A stretch of 64,000 nucleotides of DNA, from assembly GCA_022842595.1 (NCBI GenBank), contig JALHPF010000019.1:1-64000 (forward strand). Reading direction: 5' to 3'. Below are positions 8,606 to 17,458 of the stretch, piece by piece; positions within the stretch are counted from its first letter, which is position 1, and each line of letters begins with the position of its first letter. The stretch is from Rubrivivax sp. GTDB taxonomy: Bacteria > Pseudomonadota > Gammaproteobacteria > Burkholderiales > Burkholderiaceae_C. The notes beneath the pieces are model-generated. The model was not told where the DNA came from, did not search any database, and saw only the letters and a list, made by a program, of their open reading frames with translations. Both the position numbers and the translations under genes were made by a program.

Positions 8606-8810
8606 GGCAAGGCTCCTGGAAGGGTGGGTGTGACGTCGGCTGCGAGTCTCTCGGGACTGCGCCATCGACATCAGCACCTTAGGCAGGCGCCATCACATGC
8701 CTATCACCCAGTTGTCCCGGTGCCGTGATGAATGCCCCCAGCACCCGCTGGCAGTAGCCCTACCGCCGGGTCATGAGGCCAAAGTGCCTATGGTCCAGGC
8801 TGGTTTGTTG

Positions 8811-8841
8811 AATTCACACGCTGACAGTTAATTGGTGAATT
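8811..8841. promoter_or_regulatory. Inverted repeat AATTCAC-N17-GTGAATT, candidate operator
   Basis: A perfect 7-bp dyad (8811-8817 and 8835-8841) lies in an AT-rich island of the divergent spondin/fasciclin intergenic region. A third copy, AATTCAC, sits at 8872-8878 beside the fasciclin ribosome site. A weak sigma-70-like pair (TTGTTG 8805-8810, TTAATT 8828-8833, 17-bp spacer) overlaps the dyad. The arrangement fits a regulator acting on the fasciclin gene; the neighbouring OmpR-type protein is the obvious candidate. Confidence 0.45.
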
Positions 8842-8878
8842 TCGGATCAGGCCTTTTTTGATAACCGAGGAAATTCAC

Positions 8879-9292
8879 ATGCACGACATCATCGACACCG
8901 CAGTTGCCGCTGGCACCTTCAAGACCCTGGTTGCTGCCGTCACGGCCGCCGGCCTGGTCGACACACTGAAGGGCGCTGGCCCCTTCACCGTCTTCGCCCC
9001 CAGCGACGAGGCTTTTGCCAAGCTGCCTGCCGGCACCGTGGAAGCCCTGCTCAAGGACATCCCGAAGCTCACGAGCATCCTCACCTACCACGTGGTCGCC
9101 GGCAAGGTGATGGCCGCCGACGTCATGAAGATGGACGGCCAGACGGCCACCACCGTCAATGGCGGCGGGCTGAAGATCAGCACCACCGGTGGCGTCAAGC
9201 TGAATGCCGAAGTCAATGTCGTCAAGACCGACATCGACTGCACCAATGGCGTGATCCACGTCATCGACTCGGTGCTGCTGCCTTCGGCCTGA
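8879..9292 (+). CDS. Fasciclin (FAS1) domain protein
   Basis: The protein has 137 residues, a single FAS1 domain: conserved [15 protein letters not shown] (about 40-54), the [12 protein letters not shown]-box (about 67-77), and the C-terminal [15 protein letters not shown]1 domains mediate adhesion in extracellular proteins. No signal peptide precedes this one, so its location is uncertain. The ATG has GAGG eight bases upstream. It is divergent from the spondin-domain gene, an adhesion-type neighbour. A strong terminator follows. Confidence 0.92.
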   Translation: MHDIIDTAVAAGTFKTLVAAVTAAGLVDTLKGAGPFTVFAPSDEAFAKLPAGTVEALLKDIPKLTSILTYHVVAGKVMAADVMKMDGQTATTVNGGGLKISTTGGVKLNAEVNVVKTDIDCTNGVIHVIDSVLLPSA

Positions 9293-9315
9293 GCTCCACG
9301 CTCGTAGCCATGCAA

Positions 9316-9345
9316 GCCCGCCGGCGCCAGCCGGCGGGCTTTTTT
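9316..9345 (+). terminator. Rho-independent terminator of the fasciclin gene
   Basis: A perfect 10-bp stem GCCCGCCGGC (9316-9325) pairs with 9330-9339 around a 4-base loop and is followed by six T residues (9340-9345). It lies 24 bp after the fasciclin stop and touches the stop of the convergent rubredoxin reductase. Confidence 0.95.
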
Positions 9346-10757
9346 CATGGGCCTGCGCCAGGGCGCCGTGCCACCAGCCGGGCCACGACCCGGCCTTCGG
9401 CGCCCAGCCGCTGCAGGTCCAGGGTGTCGGCGTCGTCTTGCCTGGTCTGCCAGGAACCTGCGCCCGTGCCGGGCGCGGCGCCACCGGTCACGGTGATCGG
9501 CAAGGCGCTGGTCTTCACGCGCAGCACCGGCTCGGTGGGCGCAGTGGCGGGCACCGGCGCCGGCCGGCCCAGGATGGCTGCGGCGACGCCGCGGGCCTGG
9601 CGCGCGATGGGTTCGATGTAGCGGCTGGCGCGGCCGTTGATGGCCACGCAGTCGCCCAGGGCATAGACGCCTGCGACGCTGGTGGCGCCGGTGTCGGCGT
9701 CGACACCGATGCCGCCGGCAGCGGCGTCGAAGGCCAGGCCGGCACTTCTGGCCAGCCGCGTGGGAGCGCGCAGCCCGGTGGCGCCGATCACCTGGTCGAC
9801 GTCGACCGTGCGGCCGTCGGCCAGCTGCAGCTGCCAGCGCCGGGTGCCGCCCGGTTTCATCGCGCTGACTTGCGCGCCGCCGATGAAGCCGATCGGCAAG
9901 CCTTGCCAGGCCTGCAGCAGGCGCTGGCCGGCGGCGGCCGGCAGCTGCGCGGCCAGCGGCAGCGGCTGGGTGTCGAGCAGGGTGATGGCGTGCCCGGCCA
10001 GCGCCAGGTCGTTGGCCAGCTCGCAACCCACCAGCCCGGCGCCCACGATGGCCAGCTGCTGCGGTGGGCCGTGCAGCGCAGCACGCAGCTTCTGGTAGGC
10101 CGCCAGGTCGTTGATGCGCCAGACCTGGCTGGTCGACAACACCGCCGGCAGCACCGATTCGGCACCATGCGCCAGCACCAGCTGGCTGTAGCGCAGGGTG
10201 CCGCGCGACGTGCGCAAACGGCGCGCGCGCGGCTCGATGGCCACGGCCTGGGTGCCGCAGCGCAGCCGCACCTGCAGCCGCGCGGCGGCCTGCGCCGCGC
10301 TTTCGCGCACCATCGCCTCGGGCGCCAGGCCGCGGGCCACGGCCACCGAGATCATCGGCTTGTCGTAGACGTCGCCGCTGCAGGCGCTGAGCACGGTGAT
10401 GGGCAGCTGCGCGTCGGCTTCACGCAAGGCCTGCGCCACGGCCCAGCCGGCACGGCCGGCACCGACGATCAGCACGCCTTCGCTGCTGCGGCTGGCACCG
10501 CGGGCGCGGGGCAGGGCCGTGACCTGGCGGCGCGATGTGCGGGCGGCCACCGGTTCGGGCACGTAGGGTTCGAAGTCGGCCTTGCCGACGCCGCAGATCG
10601 GGCAGGCCCAGTCGTCAGGGATGTCCTCGAAGCGCGTGCCTGCGGCCAGGCCGCTGTCGGCGTCGCCGCGGGCCTCGTCGTAGATCAGGCCGCAGACATG
10701 GCAGATGTACTGGCGGAAATCGCGATCGGCGGCAGCGGCGGCCGGCAGCGTGTTCAC
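9345..10757 (-). CDS. Rubredoxin-fused FAD-dependent NAD(P)H:rubredoxin reductase
   Basis: The protein has 470 residues. The N-terminal rubredoxin domain (about 15-68) has both Cys pairs ([12 protein letters not shown] and [13 protein letters not shown]). A pyridine-nucleotide-disulfide oxidoreductase follows, with FAD loop [14 protein letters not shown] loop [10 protein letters not shown] and the second FAD motif [10 protein letters not shown]. The protein can thus carry electrons from NAD(P)H through FAD to its own iron centre. The GTG start overlaps the stop of the acyl-CoA-dehydrogenase-like gene (GTGA). It is the last gene of the four-gene sulfurtransferase operon and probably supplies reducing power to the flavoprotein encoded just upstream. 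Confidence 0.9.
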   Translation of the reverse strand: MNTLPAAAAADRDFRQYICHVCGLIYDEARGDADSGLAAGTRFEDIPDDWACPICGVGKADFEPYVPEPVAARTSRRQVTALPRARGASRSSEGVLIVGAGRAGWAVAQALREADAQLPITVLSACSGDVYDKPMISVAVARGLAPEAMVRESAAQAAARLQVRLRCGTQAVAIEPRARRLRTSRGTLRYSQLVLAHGAESVLPAVLSTSQVWRINDLAAYQKLRAALHGPPQQLAIVGAGLVGCELANDLALAGHAITLLDTQPLPLAAQLPAAAGQRLLQAWQGLPIGFIGGAQVSAMKPGGTRRWQLQLADGRTVDVDQVIGATGLRAPTRLARSAGLAFDAAAGGIGVDADTGATSVAGVYALGDCVAINGRASRYIEPIARQARGVAAAILGRPAPVPATAPTEPVLRVKTSALPITVTGGAAPGTGAGSWQTRQDDADTLDLQRLGAEGRVVARLVARRPGAGP

Positions 10758-11911
10758 GTTGGCATCTCCGGCGCCGACAGCCGTGCGATTTCCTTGCGCA
10801 GATGCTTGATGGCCGGGCTGACGATGGCCACGAAGTGCGACTCACGCACGCGCCGCTGCACGTCGCTGCTGAGCAGGTAGCCACGCGCACCGGCGTGCAG
10901 CAGCGCCGACTGCGCCGCCCTCAGCGCCAGTTCGCTGGCGTGGGCGCGGGCGTCGAGCACGTCGATGAAGTAGTCCTTCTCCTGCGCGAACGGCGTCAGG
11001 CTCAGCGTCTCGATGCGTTCCCACAGGGCATCCAGCTCGGCCTGCAGTTCGTCGGGCCGGTCTTCCAGGAACTGGTTGACATGGCCCAGCGCCGGCTCCA
11101 CCGCCCACATCGAGTCGATGGCGCCTTGCGTCACGCCCAGGCCGAAGCCGGTCTGCAGCAGGATGAAACCGGCGCGGATGCGCGCGATCCAGGGCTTGGC
11201 GGGGTCGGCGATGATCTCGTCGGCACCGATGAAGTGGTCGGTCAGGCGCAGCGCCCAGGTGTTGGTGCCTTCCATCGCCGAGAAGCTGGGGCAGTTGCGC
11301 AGCTCGACACCCGGCGCATCGCAGCGCAGCAGGAACATCACTTCGCGGCTGGCGCCTTGCTGCGAATCCTGCAGGCCTTCCACGCCGGCCAGCACACCGG
11401 CATAGTGGTCGGCGCCCAGGTTGCTGACCCAGGGCAGGGTGCCGTTCACCCGGTAGCCGCCGTCACATGGCGTGGCCTTCAGCAGCAGCGGTTCGATGCC
11501 GGCATAGGCCTTCATCGGGTTGCTCATGCCGGTGGCGCCGAGCTGCTGGCCGCTGATGTGGCGCTGCAGGAATTCGCCCGTCAGCGCCGGGTTGCCGGAC
11601 TGCTGCAGGTACAGCCCGCAGACCTGCTGGCACCACACCATGAAGCCGGTGGCGCCGCACACGCGCGAGACCTCGGCCATGGCGCGGATGGCGCTGGCGA
11701 AGTCACCGGGCGCCGCCCCGGGCCCGATGTGCGCACGGTAGGCGCCGGCCGCGCCCAGGGCCTGCATCAGCGCCCGTGGGTAGGTGCCGCGGTCGGTGGC
11801 GTCGGCGGCGTCGCGCAGCGGGCCGTCGGCCAGCGCGCGCACGGCGGCCACCATGGCTGCCGCCGAGTCGGTGGCCGTGGCCGACGGACGTTCTTCGAGG
11901 ACTGCGCTCAT
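10754..11911 (-). CDS. Acyl-CoA-dehydrogenase-fold flavoprotein
   Basis: The protein has 385 residues and the three-part acyl-CoA dehydrogenase fold: N-terminal helices, a middle beta domain ([28 protein letters not shown]) and a C-terminal helical domain. The classical catalytic Glu context is not obvious, so it may be a flavin-dependent oxygenase or desulfurising enzyme of the DszC/SfnB kind rather than a fatty-acid enzyme. Its neighbours support redox chemistry on a small sulfur or nitrogen compound: rubredoxin reductase is translationally coupled downstream, and OsmC and a sulfurtransferase lie upstream. The substrate is unknown. Confidence 0.8.
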   Translation of the reverse strand: MSAVLEERPSATATDSAAAMVAAVRALADGPLRDAADATDRGTYPRALMQALGAAGAYRAHIGPGAAPGDFASAIRAMAEVSRVCGATGFMVWCQQVCGLYLQQSGNPALTGEFLQRHISGQQLGATGMSNPMKAYAGIEPLLLKATPCDGGYRVNGTLPWVSNLGADHYAGVLAGVEGLQDSQQGASREVMFLLRCDAPGVELRNCPSFSAMEGTNTWALRLTDHFIGADEIIADPAKPWIARIRAGFILLQTGFGLGVTQGAIDSMWAVEPALGHVNQFLEDRPDELQAELDALWERIETLSLTPFAQEKDYFIDVLDARAHASELALRAAQSALLHAGARGYLLSSDVQRRVRESHFVAIVSPAIKHLRKEIARLSAPEMPT

Positions 11912-11948
11912 GGGATGTGCTCGGGGTGCTTGCCTGGGGGCGGCCGGT

Positions 11949-12497
11949 TCAGGCCATGTCGACCGACATCGCGATCGGGTTGCGCATCGAATTCGCCACC
12001 GGCGAATAGAAGTTGGCGTGCTTGACGATCTCGGCCAGCACCTCGGGGCTGGCGTCGCCTTCCAGCGCCACCTTCACGCGGATGGCCTGGAAGCCCATCT
12101 GCGGCGGCAGCATTTCGGCACCCCCCGCACCCCAGGCGGCGGGGTTGCCGATGTCGCCTTCGAGGAACAGCTCCAGCTTCGTCAGCTTCACTTCCTTCCA
12201 GGTGGCCACGGCCGTGATGCCCACCGCCAGGCAGCCGCCCAGTGCCGACAGCACGATCTCGCCGGGCGCGGGTGCGGTGTCTTCACCGAACAGGTGCGGC
12301 GGCTCGTCCACCACCACCGGGGCGTGGTGGCCGACGTAGCTGAGCGACCGATACTGCCCCTCCATCACCGTCCTGACCTTGTTCGTGCCGCGGCGCGCGG
12401 GGTTGTCGCGGCCGGCGGCAGCAAACTTCATCAGGCCATCGCGGTCGATGGGGCGCAGGTAGGCTTTGACGGTGGTGGGTTCGATCACGGCGGACAT
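11949..12497 (-). CDS. OsmC family protein
   Basis: The protein has 182 residues and the OsmC/Ohr fold, a family of thiol-dependent peroxidases and related proteins. The family's central helix with its Cys is seen in EIVLSALGGCLAVGITAVA, and a second short motif near the C terminus (NFYSPVANSM) lacks the usual second Cys, so peroxidase activity is doubtful. The ATG at 12497 was preferred over 12515 because GAGGAG lies six bases upstream of it. It is the second gene of the sigma-54 operon. Confidence 0.88.
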   Translation of the reverse strand: MSAVIEPTTVKAYLRPIDRDGLMKFAAAGRDNPARRGTNKVRTVMEGQYRSLSYVGHHAPVVVDEPPHLFGEDTAPAPGEIVLSALGGCLAVGITAVATWKEVKLTKLELFLEGDIGNPAAWGAGGAEMLPPQMGFQAIRVKVALEGDASPEVLAEIVKHANFYSPVANSMRNPIAMSVDMA

Positions 12498-12536
12498 GCT
12501 TGTCTCCTCGTTCATTCAGCGGGTTCTGATTCGTGT

Positions 12537-13430
12537 TCAGGCGGCCACGGCCAGCTTTGGCGGGCGCGTGACCACGGGTGGCGCGGTCTCGATCGGCAGC
12601 GAATCGTCGCGCGACCATTCGTTCCAGCTGCCGAAGTACATGCGCACGTCGGTGAAGCCGGCCTGCTTCAGCGCCAGGAAGGTGTTCGACGCGCGCGCGC
12701 CCTTGAAGCAGTACAGGTAGACGGTGTCGGTGGGCGCGATGCCGGCGGTGGCACATTCGGCCTGCACTTCCAGCGGGCTCTTGAACTGCGGGCCCAATCC
12801 CGGTTTCCCGCTGGGCTTCATGAAGCGGTACCACTCGATCCACTTCGCACCCGGCAGCCGACCCTTGCGCGGGGCGAAATCCTTTCCGTAGGGCGAGGAG
12901 CTTTCGCCGGTCCATTCGTCGATGTCGCGCACGTCGAGCAGCACGACGTCCGTGCCCAGGGCTGCGGCCACCTGTTCCTTCGTCAGCATCACGTCGGTGG
13001 TGGGGCCGGTGGGGAAGGTGGCGGGCGTGGGTGTGACGGCCTCGGTGCTGGTAGGCAGGCCGGCGGCCTTCCAGGCCGAATAACCGCCGTTGAGCACACG
13101 CACCTTCGGATAGCCCAGCCAGGTCAGCAGGTAGTAGCCGCGGCAGCTCTGGCCATAGCCGCTGTTCAGCGCGTCTTCGTAGAACACCGCGGTTTCCTTG
13201 CCGCTCAGCCCGGCGGCGCCAAAGGCTTCGGCGAAGGTGGCCTTCAGGGCTTCCAGGCCTTCTGCCGTGGAAGTGGCCAGGTAGGTGAAGATCTCGCGCA
13301 TGTTGATGGCGCCAGGCACATGGCCGGCGGCATAGGTGTCGGCATCGCGTGTGTCGATCACGACGGTGGGTTCCGTCGCCATCAGGGCTTGCAGTTCGGC
13401 GGGGGAAACAAGGGTGGGCGGCTGGCTCAT
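12537..13430 (-). CDS. Sulfurtransferase (two-domain rhodanese)
   Basis: The protein has 297 residues and two rhodanese domains, the usual length for thiosulfate/3-mercaptopyruvate sulfurtransferases. The first domain has VVIDTRDADTYAAGHVPGA; the second has VVLLDVRDIDEW and the active loop YCFKGAR with catalytic Cys241. These enzymes move sulfane sulfur to cyanide or other thiophilic acceptors. AGGAG precedes the ATG by eight bases. It is the first gene of the operon and lies 38 nt or so after the predicted start site of the sigma-54 promoter at 13480-13494. Confidence 0.92.
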   Translation of the reverse strand: MSQPPTLVSPAELQALMATEPTVVIDTRDADTYAAGHVPGAINMREIFTYLATSTAEGLEALKATFAEAFGAAGLSGKETAVFYEDALNSGYGQSCRGYYLLTWLGYPKVRVLNGGYSAWKAAGLPTSTEAVTPTPATFPTGPTTDVMLTKEQVAAALGTDVVLLDVRDIDEWTGESSSPYGKDFAPRKGRLPGAKWIEWYRFMKPSGKPGLGPQFKSPLEVQAECATAGIAPTDTVYLYCFKGARASNTFLALKQAGFTDVRMYFGSWNEWSRDDSLPIETAPPVVTRPPKLAVAA

Positions 13431-13479
13431 GCGGTGGACTCCTGGCGTGGGGTTGGGTGGGCGCAGACAGGGCTCTAAC

Positions 13480-13494
13480 GCAACCGGCGTGCCA
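13480..13494 (-). promoter_or_regulatory. Sigma-54 (-24/-12) promoter of the sulfurtransferase operon
   Basis: Read on the minus strand the sequence is TGGCAC-GCCGG-TTGC, an exact match to the core TGGCAC-N5-TTGC with correct GG-to-GC spacing. Transcription should begin near 13468, about 38 nt before the sulfurtransferase ATG. Confidence 0.88.
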
Positions 13495-13618
13495 TGGAGC
13501 GGCAGGCGGCGGCGGCATCTGTTGTCGGCGCCTATGAAACGTTGGGGTTGAAGCACGGCCTGAGCCTCTTCAGCGGCGCGCTGCGCCCCGCCTCCTCAGC
13601 CGACAAAGTCCATCAATC

Positions 13619-13636
13619 TGTCGATGAATGTCGACA
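13619..13636. promoter_or_regulatory. TGT-N12-ACA dyad, candidate activator site
   Basis: The dyad is TGTCGA-N6-TCGACA, about 125 bp upstream of the -24 element, the normal distance for a sigma-54 activator site. The same TGT-N12-ACA layout recurs at 15941-15962 beside the activator gene. Confidence 0.6.
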
Positions 13637-13784
13637 AACCGCGGCGCGGCAGCCACGCAGTCGGCCGGCCGTTGCCGCAGCTTGCCTACCTGCGGGATGG
13701 GTGGATCCCGCCGGAACTGGCTGCCCGCTGCCGGCCCGTTGCGGTCACTGGCTCGGAGCCTTCGGCACGCTTGCTGTGTCCCTT

Positions 13785-13914
13785 GGGCTGGGCGAGCCGG
13801 GTGGCCCCCTCCGCTCATGTCCCCCGCCCACGGCCCGCCAGGTGCCTGGGGCACCTGACGGTCCGTGGGCTCCTCCTTGACTTCGCTGCGGGGGCCACCC
13901 GACTCACCCAGCCC
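13785..13914. repeat. Long nested hairpin, 130 bp
   Basis: Outer arms of 24 bp (13785-13808 and 13891-13914) pair at 22 of 24 positions. Inside lie GCCCACGG pairing with CCGTGGGC and, at the tip, CAGGTGCC pairing with GGCACCTG around TGG. The whole segment can fold into one extended stem in RNA or single-stranded DNA. Confidence 0.85.
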
Positions 13915-13958
13915 GCCACCGTGTCGGCGCGCAACGGTGAAGAGCAAATCACGGTGGT

Positions 13959-14268
13959 TGCAAAGGCGGGCTGGGGCTGGCTGTGGCGCGCATGGGAGGC
14001 GCCGAGGAGCGCAGGGCCCGCGGCCCCCGCGCGCAGCGCGGTTCAACCTCTGACTCGCCGCAGGTGTTTGAGCGGAGTGAGCGCAGCGAACGCAGCGAGT
14101 TCGGCGGCGGGGCCGCGGGACCGATGGACTGAGCCCGGACACAAACAGTCCAGTGGACTGTTTGTGCCTGGCGAAGGACCAGGCCACTGGCCTGGGCCGC
14201 AGGGCAGCCTGAGCGAAGCGAAGGCCGCCGAGGATAAGCGCCACAGCCAGCCCCAGCCCGCCTTTGCA
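13959..14268. repeat. 310-bp block bounded by perfect 31-bp inverted repeats
   Basis: The 31 bases at 13959-13989 are the exact reverse complement of 14238-14268. Between them are two near-perfect palindromes: 14141-14167 (13-bp arms CACAAACAGTCCA around one G) and 14180-14196 (arms CCAGGCCA around one C). No open frame with coding character lies inside. The layout is that of a miniature inverted-repeat element or a mosaic of extragenic palindromes. Confidence 0.85.
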
Positions 14269-14310
14269 GGGGGCCAAAGCAGGCAAGAAACGAACGACAG
14301 CAACGCGCCG

Positions 14311-15900
14311 TCAGCCGTCTTTTCCTAGACCCAGTTTCTGCCACCGATAGCTGAACTGCCGCGGCGTCATCCCCAGCGACTGCGCTGCGCGCGACTGGTT
14401 GCCGCCGTGGCGGGCCAGGGCTTCCTGGAGCTGTTGCGCGGGGTGTGAATCGGCGCGGCGGTAGTCGCGCACGGTGCCTTCGCTGTTGGGGGTGGTCGGG
14501 CTCAGTGCCGCGGCCAGCTGCCCCTGCAGCATCGGCTCCAGCGCACGTGCGCTGACGGCCGCGGTGTCCGACAGCAGCACCACCCGCTCGACCACATTGG
14601 CCAGCTCGCGGATGTTGCCGGGCCAGCTGTGCTGGGCCAGCCGCGCCAGGGCCTCGTGGCTGAAGTGCACGTTGCGCTGGTGCGCCTGGTTGGCGCGGTT
14701 CAGGAAATGCAGGGCCAGCAGGGGGATGTCGCTGGGCCGCTCGCGCAGCGAAGGCAGGCGGATGGGGATGACGTAGAGCCTGTAGAAGAGGTCGCGGCGG
14801 AAGGTGCCCTGCGCTGCTTCCTGCTCCAGGTCGCGGTGCGTGGCGGCCACCAGCCGCACGTCGACCTTCTTCTCGCGCTTGCCGCCCAGCCGCAGGATCG
14901 TGCCTTCCTGCAGCGTGCGCAGCAGCTTGGTCTGCAGCGCCAGCGGCAGTTCGCCGATCTCGTCGAGAAAGATTGTGCCGCCGTCGGCCAGCTCGAACCA
15001 GCCGGCCCGTTCGGCCTGGGCGCCGGTGTAGGCGCCGCGTTCGTGGCCGAACAGTTCGCTCTCGAACAGGGCTTCGGGAATGGCCGCACAGTTGACCTTG
15101 ATGAAGGGCTCGTCGCGGCGCGGGCTCGACAGGTGCAGCGCACGCGCGAACAGCTCCTTGCCGGTGCCCGATTCGCCCAGCAGCAGCACGCTGGCGCTGG
15201 CTGACGACACCCGTTCCAGTTCGCCCAGGGCGCGCAGCAGCGGCGCCGAGGTGCCGACGATGCCGTAGCGCGCTGCCGCGCTTTCCAGCGCGCGCGTGAG
15301 CTGGTCGTTGCGTTCGCGCAGGCCGGCCGTGGTGGCCGCCACCAGTCGCTGCAGCTGCAGCAGCTGCCCGGCCAGCGTGGCCAGGATGCGCAGGATGCCG
15401 ACGTCGTCGCTCAGCTGCCGGTGGCGGCTGCGGATGCGGTGGCAGGCCAGCACGCCCACGGTACGCCGTTCCACTTCGATCGGCAGGGCGATGAAGGCCA
15501 CCGTCTCGGGCGGCAGCCGCGAACGCGGCACCACGCGGAACAGGAACACCGGCTCGGCGTCCACGTCCTGCACGATGGCCGGCTGCCCGGTGGCGAGCAC
15601 ACGGCCGGTGACGCCTTCGCCACGGGCGTAGATGCCGCGCGCCGTTTCTTCCCGCGTCAAACCGTAGGCGTGCTGGATGCGCGCGCTTCCGTCGGCCGGG
15701 CCACCGGTGGGCTCGTCGGCCAGCACGATGCGGCCGCGATTCAGGCCCAGCAGCTCGCTCATCAGGTGCAGCATTTCGCGCAGCACCACCTCGGGCGCCA
15801 GGCTGCGGCCGACGCCGCGCATCACCTGCGTCAGCAGCAGCAGTTCCTGCGCCCGCCACTCGGTGGCAGCGGGTTCGGGTGGGTGGGCGGTGTTCGGCAT
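14311..15900 (-). CDS. Sigma-54-dependent activator with GAF domain (NifA-like)
   Basis: The protein has 529 residues. An N-terminal GAF-type sensor (about 25-175) is followed by a sigma-54 AAA+ domain with Walker A GESGTGKE, the sigma-54 contact loop GAYTGA (Tyr in place of the usual Phe) and the arginine region DLFYRLYV. The C-terminal Fis-type helix-turn-helix is at about 490-525 ([20 protein letters not shown]). It is divergent from the NrtABC/cyanase operon and transcribed towards the sulfurtransferase operon. The 15941-15962 dyad lies 41 bp upstream of its start, suggesting control of the transporter operon and possibly itself. The signal sensed by GAF is unknown. Confidence 0.93.
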   Translation of the reverse strand: MPNTAHPPEPAATEWRAQELLLLTQVMRGVGRSLAPEVVLREMLHLMSELLGLNRGRIVLADEPTGGPADGSARIQHAYGLTREETARGIYARGEGVTGRVLATGQPAIVQDVDAEPVFLFRVVPRSRLPPETVAFIALPIEVERRTVGVLACHRIRSRHRQLSDDVGILRILATLAGQLLQLQRLVAATTAGLRERNDQLTRALESAAARYGIVGTSAPLLRALGELERVSSASASVLLLGESGTGKELFARALHLSSPRRDEPFIKVNCAAIPEALFESELFGHERGAYTGAQAERAGWFELADGGTIFLDEIGELPLALQTKLLRTLQEGTILRLGGKREKKVDVRLVAATHRDLEQEAAQGTFRRDLFYRLYVIPIRLPSLRERPSDIPLLALHFLNRANQAHQRNVHFSHEALARLAQHSWPGNIRELANVVERVVLLSDTAAVSARALEPMLQGQLAAALSPTTPNSEGTVRDYRRADSHPAQQLQEALARHGGNQSRAAQSLGMTPRQFSYRWQKLGLGKDG

Positions 15901-15940
15901 GACGCTGCGGAGCTTGCAAGAAGTCAGCCCGGTGGGCCGT

Positions 15941-15962
15941 CTTGTAGGGCCAGCACTACAAG
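15941..15962. promoter_or_regulatory. CTTGTAG-N8-CTACAAG dyad, candidate activator site
   Basis: A perfect 7-bp dyad, containing TGT-N12-ACA, lies between the divergent activator and transporter genes. It matches in spacing the dyad upstream of the sulfurtransferase promoter. Confidence 0.7.
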
Positions 15963-16007
15963 GGTTCACACCCAGCCCCACGTCCGGTCGCCTGCTGCCG
16001 CGATGGC

Positions 16008-16023
16008 GCGCACGGAACCTGCT
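16008..16023 (+). promoter_or_regulatory. Degenerate sigma-54-like element before the transporter operon
   Basis: GCGCACG-GAAC-CTGCT matches 9 of 12 positions of the sigma-54 consensus with correct spacing, but one of the two normally invariant G residues at -25/-24 is C. It ends about 37 bp before the ATG. It is a candidate only. Confidence 0.3.
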
Positions 16024-16059
16024 TCCTACAGTTCACCCAGCCCTGAAGGAGCCCGTTCG

Positions 16060-17448
16060 ATGAGCCAGCCCGACCGCACCGCAGCCGCGTACGACCCTTA
16101 CGACGCCGATCGCCCGCTGATGCTGAAGTGCGGCTGCGGCGCAGACCACGCGCCGCAGGACCACGCCGCTGAAATCGGAAGCTCAGCGCCCGACGCCGAG
16201 AGCCTGGGCCGGCAGTTCATGGAAGCCAGCCTGATCAAGGCGCTGTTCCCGAACGAGAACCTGCGCCGCGGGTTTCTGAAGGCCGTGGGCCGGCGCACGG
16301 CGATGGCGGCCATCGCCAGCGTGATGCCGATCGCGAGCCTGCAGGCGATGGCGCAGGAAAAGAAGTCGCTGGAAAAGAAGGAACTGAAGATCGGCTTCAT
16401 CCCCATCACCTGCGCCAGCCCGCTGATCATGGCCGACCCGCTGGGCTTCTACCGCCAGCAGGGCCTGAGCGTGCAGCTCATGAAGACGGCCGGCTGGGCC
16501 TTGATCCGCGACAAGATCATGAACCGGGAGTACGACGCCACGCACTTCCTGAGCCCGATGCCGCTGGCCATCAGCATGGGCCTGGGCAGCCAGGCCCAGC
16601 CGATGAACGTGGCCACCATCCAGAACATCAACGGCCAGGCCATCGTGCTGGCGAACAAGCACAAGAACAACCGCGACCCGAAGAACTGGAAGGGTTTCAA
16701 GTTCGCCATCCCCTTCGACTACAGCATCCACAACTTCCTGCTGCGCTACTACCTCGCGGAATTCGGCATCAACCCCGACACCGACGTGCAACTGCGCGTG
16801 ACCCCGCCGCCCGAGATGGTGGCCAACCTGCGCGCCGGCAACATCGACGGCTTCCTCGGCCCCGACCCCTTCAACCAGCGCGCGGTGTTCGAGGAGCTGG
16901 GCTTCATCCACATCCTCAGCCGCGAGATCTGGGACGGCCACCCCTGCTGCGCCTTCGGTGTGCCCGAAGCCTTCATCAAGGAGAACCCGAACACCTTCGC
17001 GGCGCTGTTCCGCAGCGTGCTGACGGCCGCCGACATGGCGCGCAAGCCAAACAACCGCGAGCTCATCGCCAAGGTGATTGCGCCCGCCCAATACCTGAAC
17101 CAGCCCGAAGCCGTGCTGCAGCAGGTGCTGACCGGCCGCTTTGCCGACGGTCTGGGCAATGTGCGCAACGTGCCCGAGCGTGCCGACTTCGACCCGGTGC
17201 CCTGGCAGAGCATGGCCGTATGGATGCTGACCCAGATGCAGCGCTGGGGCTATGTGAAGGGCGACGTGAACTACCGGCAGATCGCAGAGAAGGTGTTCCT
17301 GCTGACCGACGCCAAGAAGTACATGAAGGAACTGGGGCAGCCGGTGCCTGACGGCGCGTACAAGAAGTTCAAGGTGATGGGCAAGGAGTTCGACCCGGCC
17401 AAGCCGACGGATTACCTGAAGAGCTTTGCCATCAGCAAGGCTGCCTGA
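16060..17448 (+). CDS. ABC transporter substrate-binding protein, NrtA/CynA-like, Tat signal
   Basis: The protein has 462 residues. An N-terminal extension of about 65 residues contains CGCG (C24, C26) and precedes a twin-arginine signal (LRRGFLKAV, R69-R70, cleavage after AMA near 98). The mature part is a NrtA/SsuA-type binding fold (LKIGFIPITCASPLIMADPLG). It binds an anionic nitrogen compound, and since cyanase is in the same operon, cyanate is the likely ligand. GAAGGAG lies nine bases before the ATG. A Tat route suggests the protein folds, or binds a cofactor, before export. Confidence 0.88.
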   Translation: MSQPDRTAAAYDPYDADRPLMLKCGCGADHAPQDHAAEIGSSAPDAESLGRQFMEASLIKALFPNENLRRGFLKAVGRRTAMAAIASVMPIASLQAMAQEKKSLEKKELKIGFIPITCASPLIMADPLGFYRQQGLSVQLMKTAGWALIRDKIMNREYDATHFLSPMPLAISMGLGSQAQPMNVATIQNINGQAIVLANKHKNNRDPKNWKGFKFAIPFDYSIHNFLLRYYLAEFGINPDTDVQLRVTPPPEMVANLRAGNIDGFLGPDPFNQRAVFEELGFIHILSREIWDGHPCCAFGVPEAFIKENPNTFAALFRSVLTAADMARKPNNRELIAKVIAPAQYLNQPEAVLQQVLTGRFADGLGNVRNVPERADFDPVPWQSMAVWMLTQMQRWGYVKGDVNYRQIAEKVFLLTDAKKYMKELGQPVPDGAYKKFKVMGKEFDPAKPTDYLKSFAISKAA

Positions 17449-17458
17449 GAGCGCCGCG

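Larger units (their letters stand above)
13431..14310. other. 880-bp gene-free region rich in inverted repeats
   Basis: No credible gene was found between the sulfurtransferase start and the activator stop; long forward frames here have composition unlike neighbouring genes. The first 200 bp hold the sigma-54 promoter and activator dyad. The rest is dominated by inverted repeats listed separately (13785-13914 and 13959-14268). The remaining sequence is GC-rich with short GCGCAGCGAACGCAGCGAG-type repeats and no recognisable RNA gene. Confidence 0.75.

Noticed and set aside
13624..14328. A 234-codon frame within the structured intergenic region
   Set aside because: It translates the inverted repeats, has no ribosome site or fold, and includes both arms of the 31-bp repeat.
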